Assembly: GCA_009778355.1 (NCBI GenBank)
Contig: WRJY01000140.1
Location: forward strand, 1 to 5,153
DNA: 5,153 nt
Reading direction: 5' to 3'
DNA from: Desulfovibrionaceae bacterium
Lineage (GTDB): Bacteria > Pseudomonadota > Gammaproteobacteria > Burkholderiales > Burkholderiaceae_C
Position numbers and translations under genes: made by a program. The first letter of the stretch is position 1. Each line of letters starts with the position of its first letter. The notes beneath the pieces were generated by a model. It was not told the DNA's origin, did no database searches, and was given only the letters and a program-made list of their open reading frames with translations. Shown here piece after piece: positions 4,866-5,153 of this stretch.

Positions 4866-5153
4866 TTACACGAAGGTCGCGGGCGAGACGTGAAAGCGCT
4901 CGGCCAGCAGGCGGATTTGCCGCACATTCAGGGCGCGCTTGCCGCTGAGGATTTCGGAGACGACGCCCTGGCTGCCGACTTCCGCCAAGTCGCGTTGCCT
5001 GAGGCCGTGCTGCTCCATCAGGAACTTGATGGCATCGACGCCCGTGGCTTCGGGCATGGCCGGCAGCGTGGCTTCGTAGTCGGCGATCAGGTCGCCGATG
5101 ATGTCCACCAGCGGCATGGCCGGGTGTTGTTCGTCGCCGCCCGTTTCGGCCAG
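4866..5153 (-). CDS. higA: HigA-family antitoxin / HTH transcriptional regulator, 5' end beyond the window
   Basis: The minus-strand frame is open from the right edge to TAA at 4866-4868, giving 95 residues. It begins LAETGGDEQHPAMPLVDIIG, followed by DLIADYEA, then DAIKFLMEQHGLRQRDLAEV and an XRE-like helix-turn-helix, VGSQGVVSEILSGKRALNV. Antitoxins of this family usually have an N-terminal segment resembling 'DEDHPLAPL-D-LGDLI--YE', which matches the residues before the ATG at 5117. That ATG is therefore probably internal, and the true start lies outside the window. Family members bind and neutralise a HigB/RelE-type mRNA interferase and repress their own promoter. HigB genes normally lie just upstream of higA, which here means beyond 5153. 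The copy seen has intact HTH and C-terminal parts, so it may be functional. Without its toxin in view, a lone HTH regulator cannot be excluded. Confidence 0.82.
   Translation of the reverse strand: MAETGGDEQHPAMPLVDIIGDLIADYEATLPAMPEATGVDAIKFLMEQHGLRQRDLAEVGSQGVVSEILSGKRALNVRQIRLLAERFHVSPATFV

Noticed and set aside
4200..5153. CRISPR array, attachment sites or IS inverted repeats in the accessory region
   Set aside because: I looked for regularly spaced repeats and terminal inverted repeats and found only the single 14-bp tandem duplication and short C-rich stems.

Overview
This GC-rich window looks like the chromosome of a betaproteobacterium, most likely of the order Burkholderiales. The evidence is the strong GC bias at third codon positions, the protein sequences, and a C-rich intergenic repeat of a type I associate with that group. 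No rRNA, tRNA or taxon-specific marker is present, so the placement is an inference.

Positions 78 to 4145 hold four genes, all on the minus strand, forming an acyl-CoA metabolism cluster. In transcription order they are: an SDR 3-hydroxyacyl-CoA dehydrogenase (3228-4145); a two-hotdog MaoC-type enoyl-CoA hydratase 2 (2321-3214); a crotonase-fold enoyl-CoA hydratase/isomerase (1358-2155); and an acetyl-CoA hydrolase/4-hydroxybutyrate-type CoA-transferase (78-1361). The first two genes match, in order, the dehydrogenase and hydratase 2 domains of the eukaryotic peroxisomal multifunctional enzyme type 2, so together they could run a (3R)-specific beta-oxidation loop. The last two are translationally coupled through a GTGA overlap. 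Both lack catalytic glutamates expected from the best-studied members of their families, so their usual annotations ('hydratase', 'CoA-transferase') should not be taken at face value. A C-rich inverted-repeat element lies between the second and third genes, and a related hairpin lies just past the end of the cluster. The substrate is not evident from the sequence.

Positions 4237 to about 4865 are a patchwork of gene remnants. A broken BrnT/BrnA toxin-antitoxin pair (minus strand) abuts a broken phage structural-type gene (plus strand). The phage-like gene carries a 14-bp tandem duplication that shifts its frame and, further on, an in-frame amber stop.

The window ends inside a HigA-like antitoxin gene (minus strand, from 4866 past the right edge). 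Its toxin partner, if present, lies outside the window. The right quarter is therefore an accessory junction where toxin-antitoxin and phage pieces have accumulated upstream of a metabolic operon. I do not see a clearly new biological system. The most notable points are the two enzymes with unusual active sites and the layered decay of the brnTA and phage fragments.
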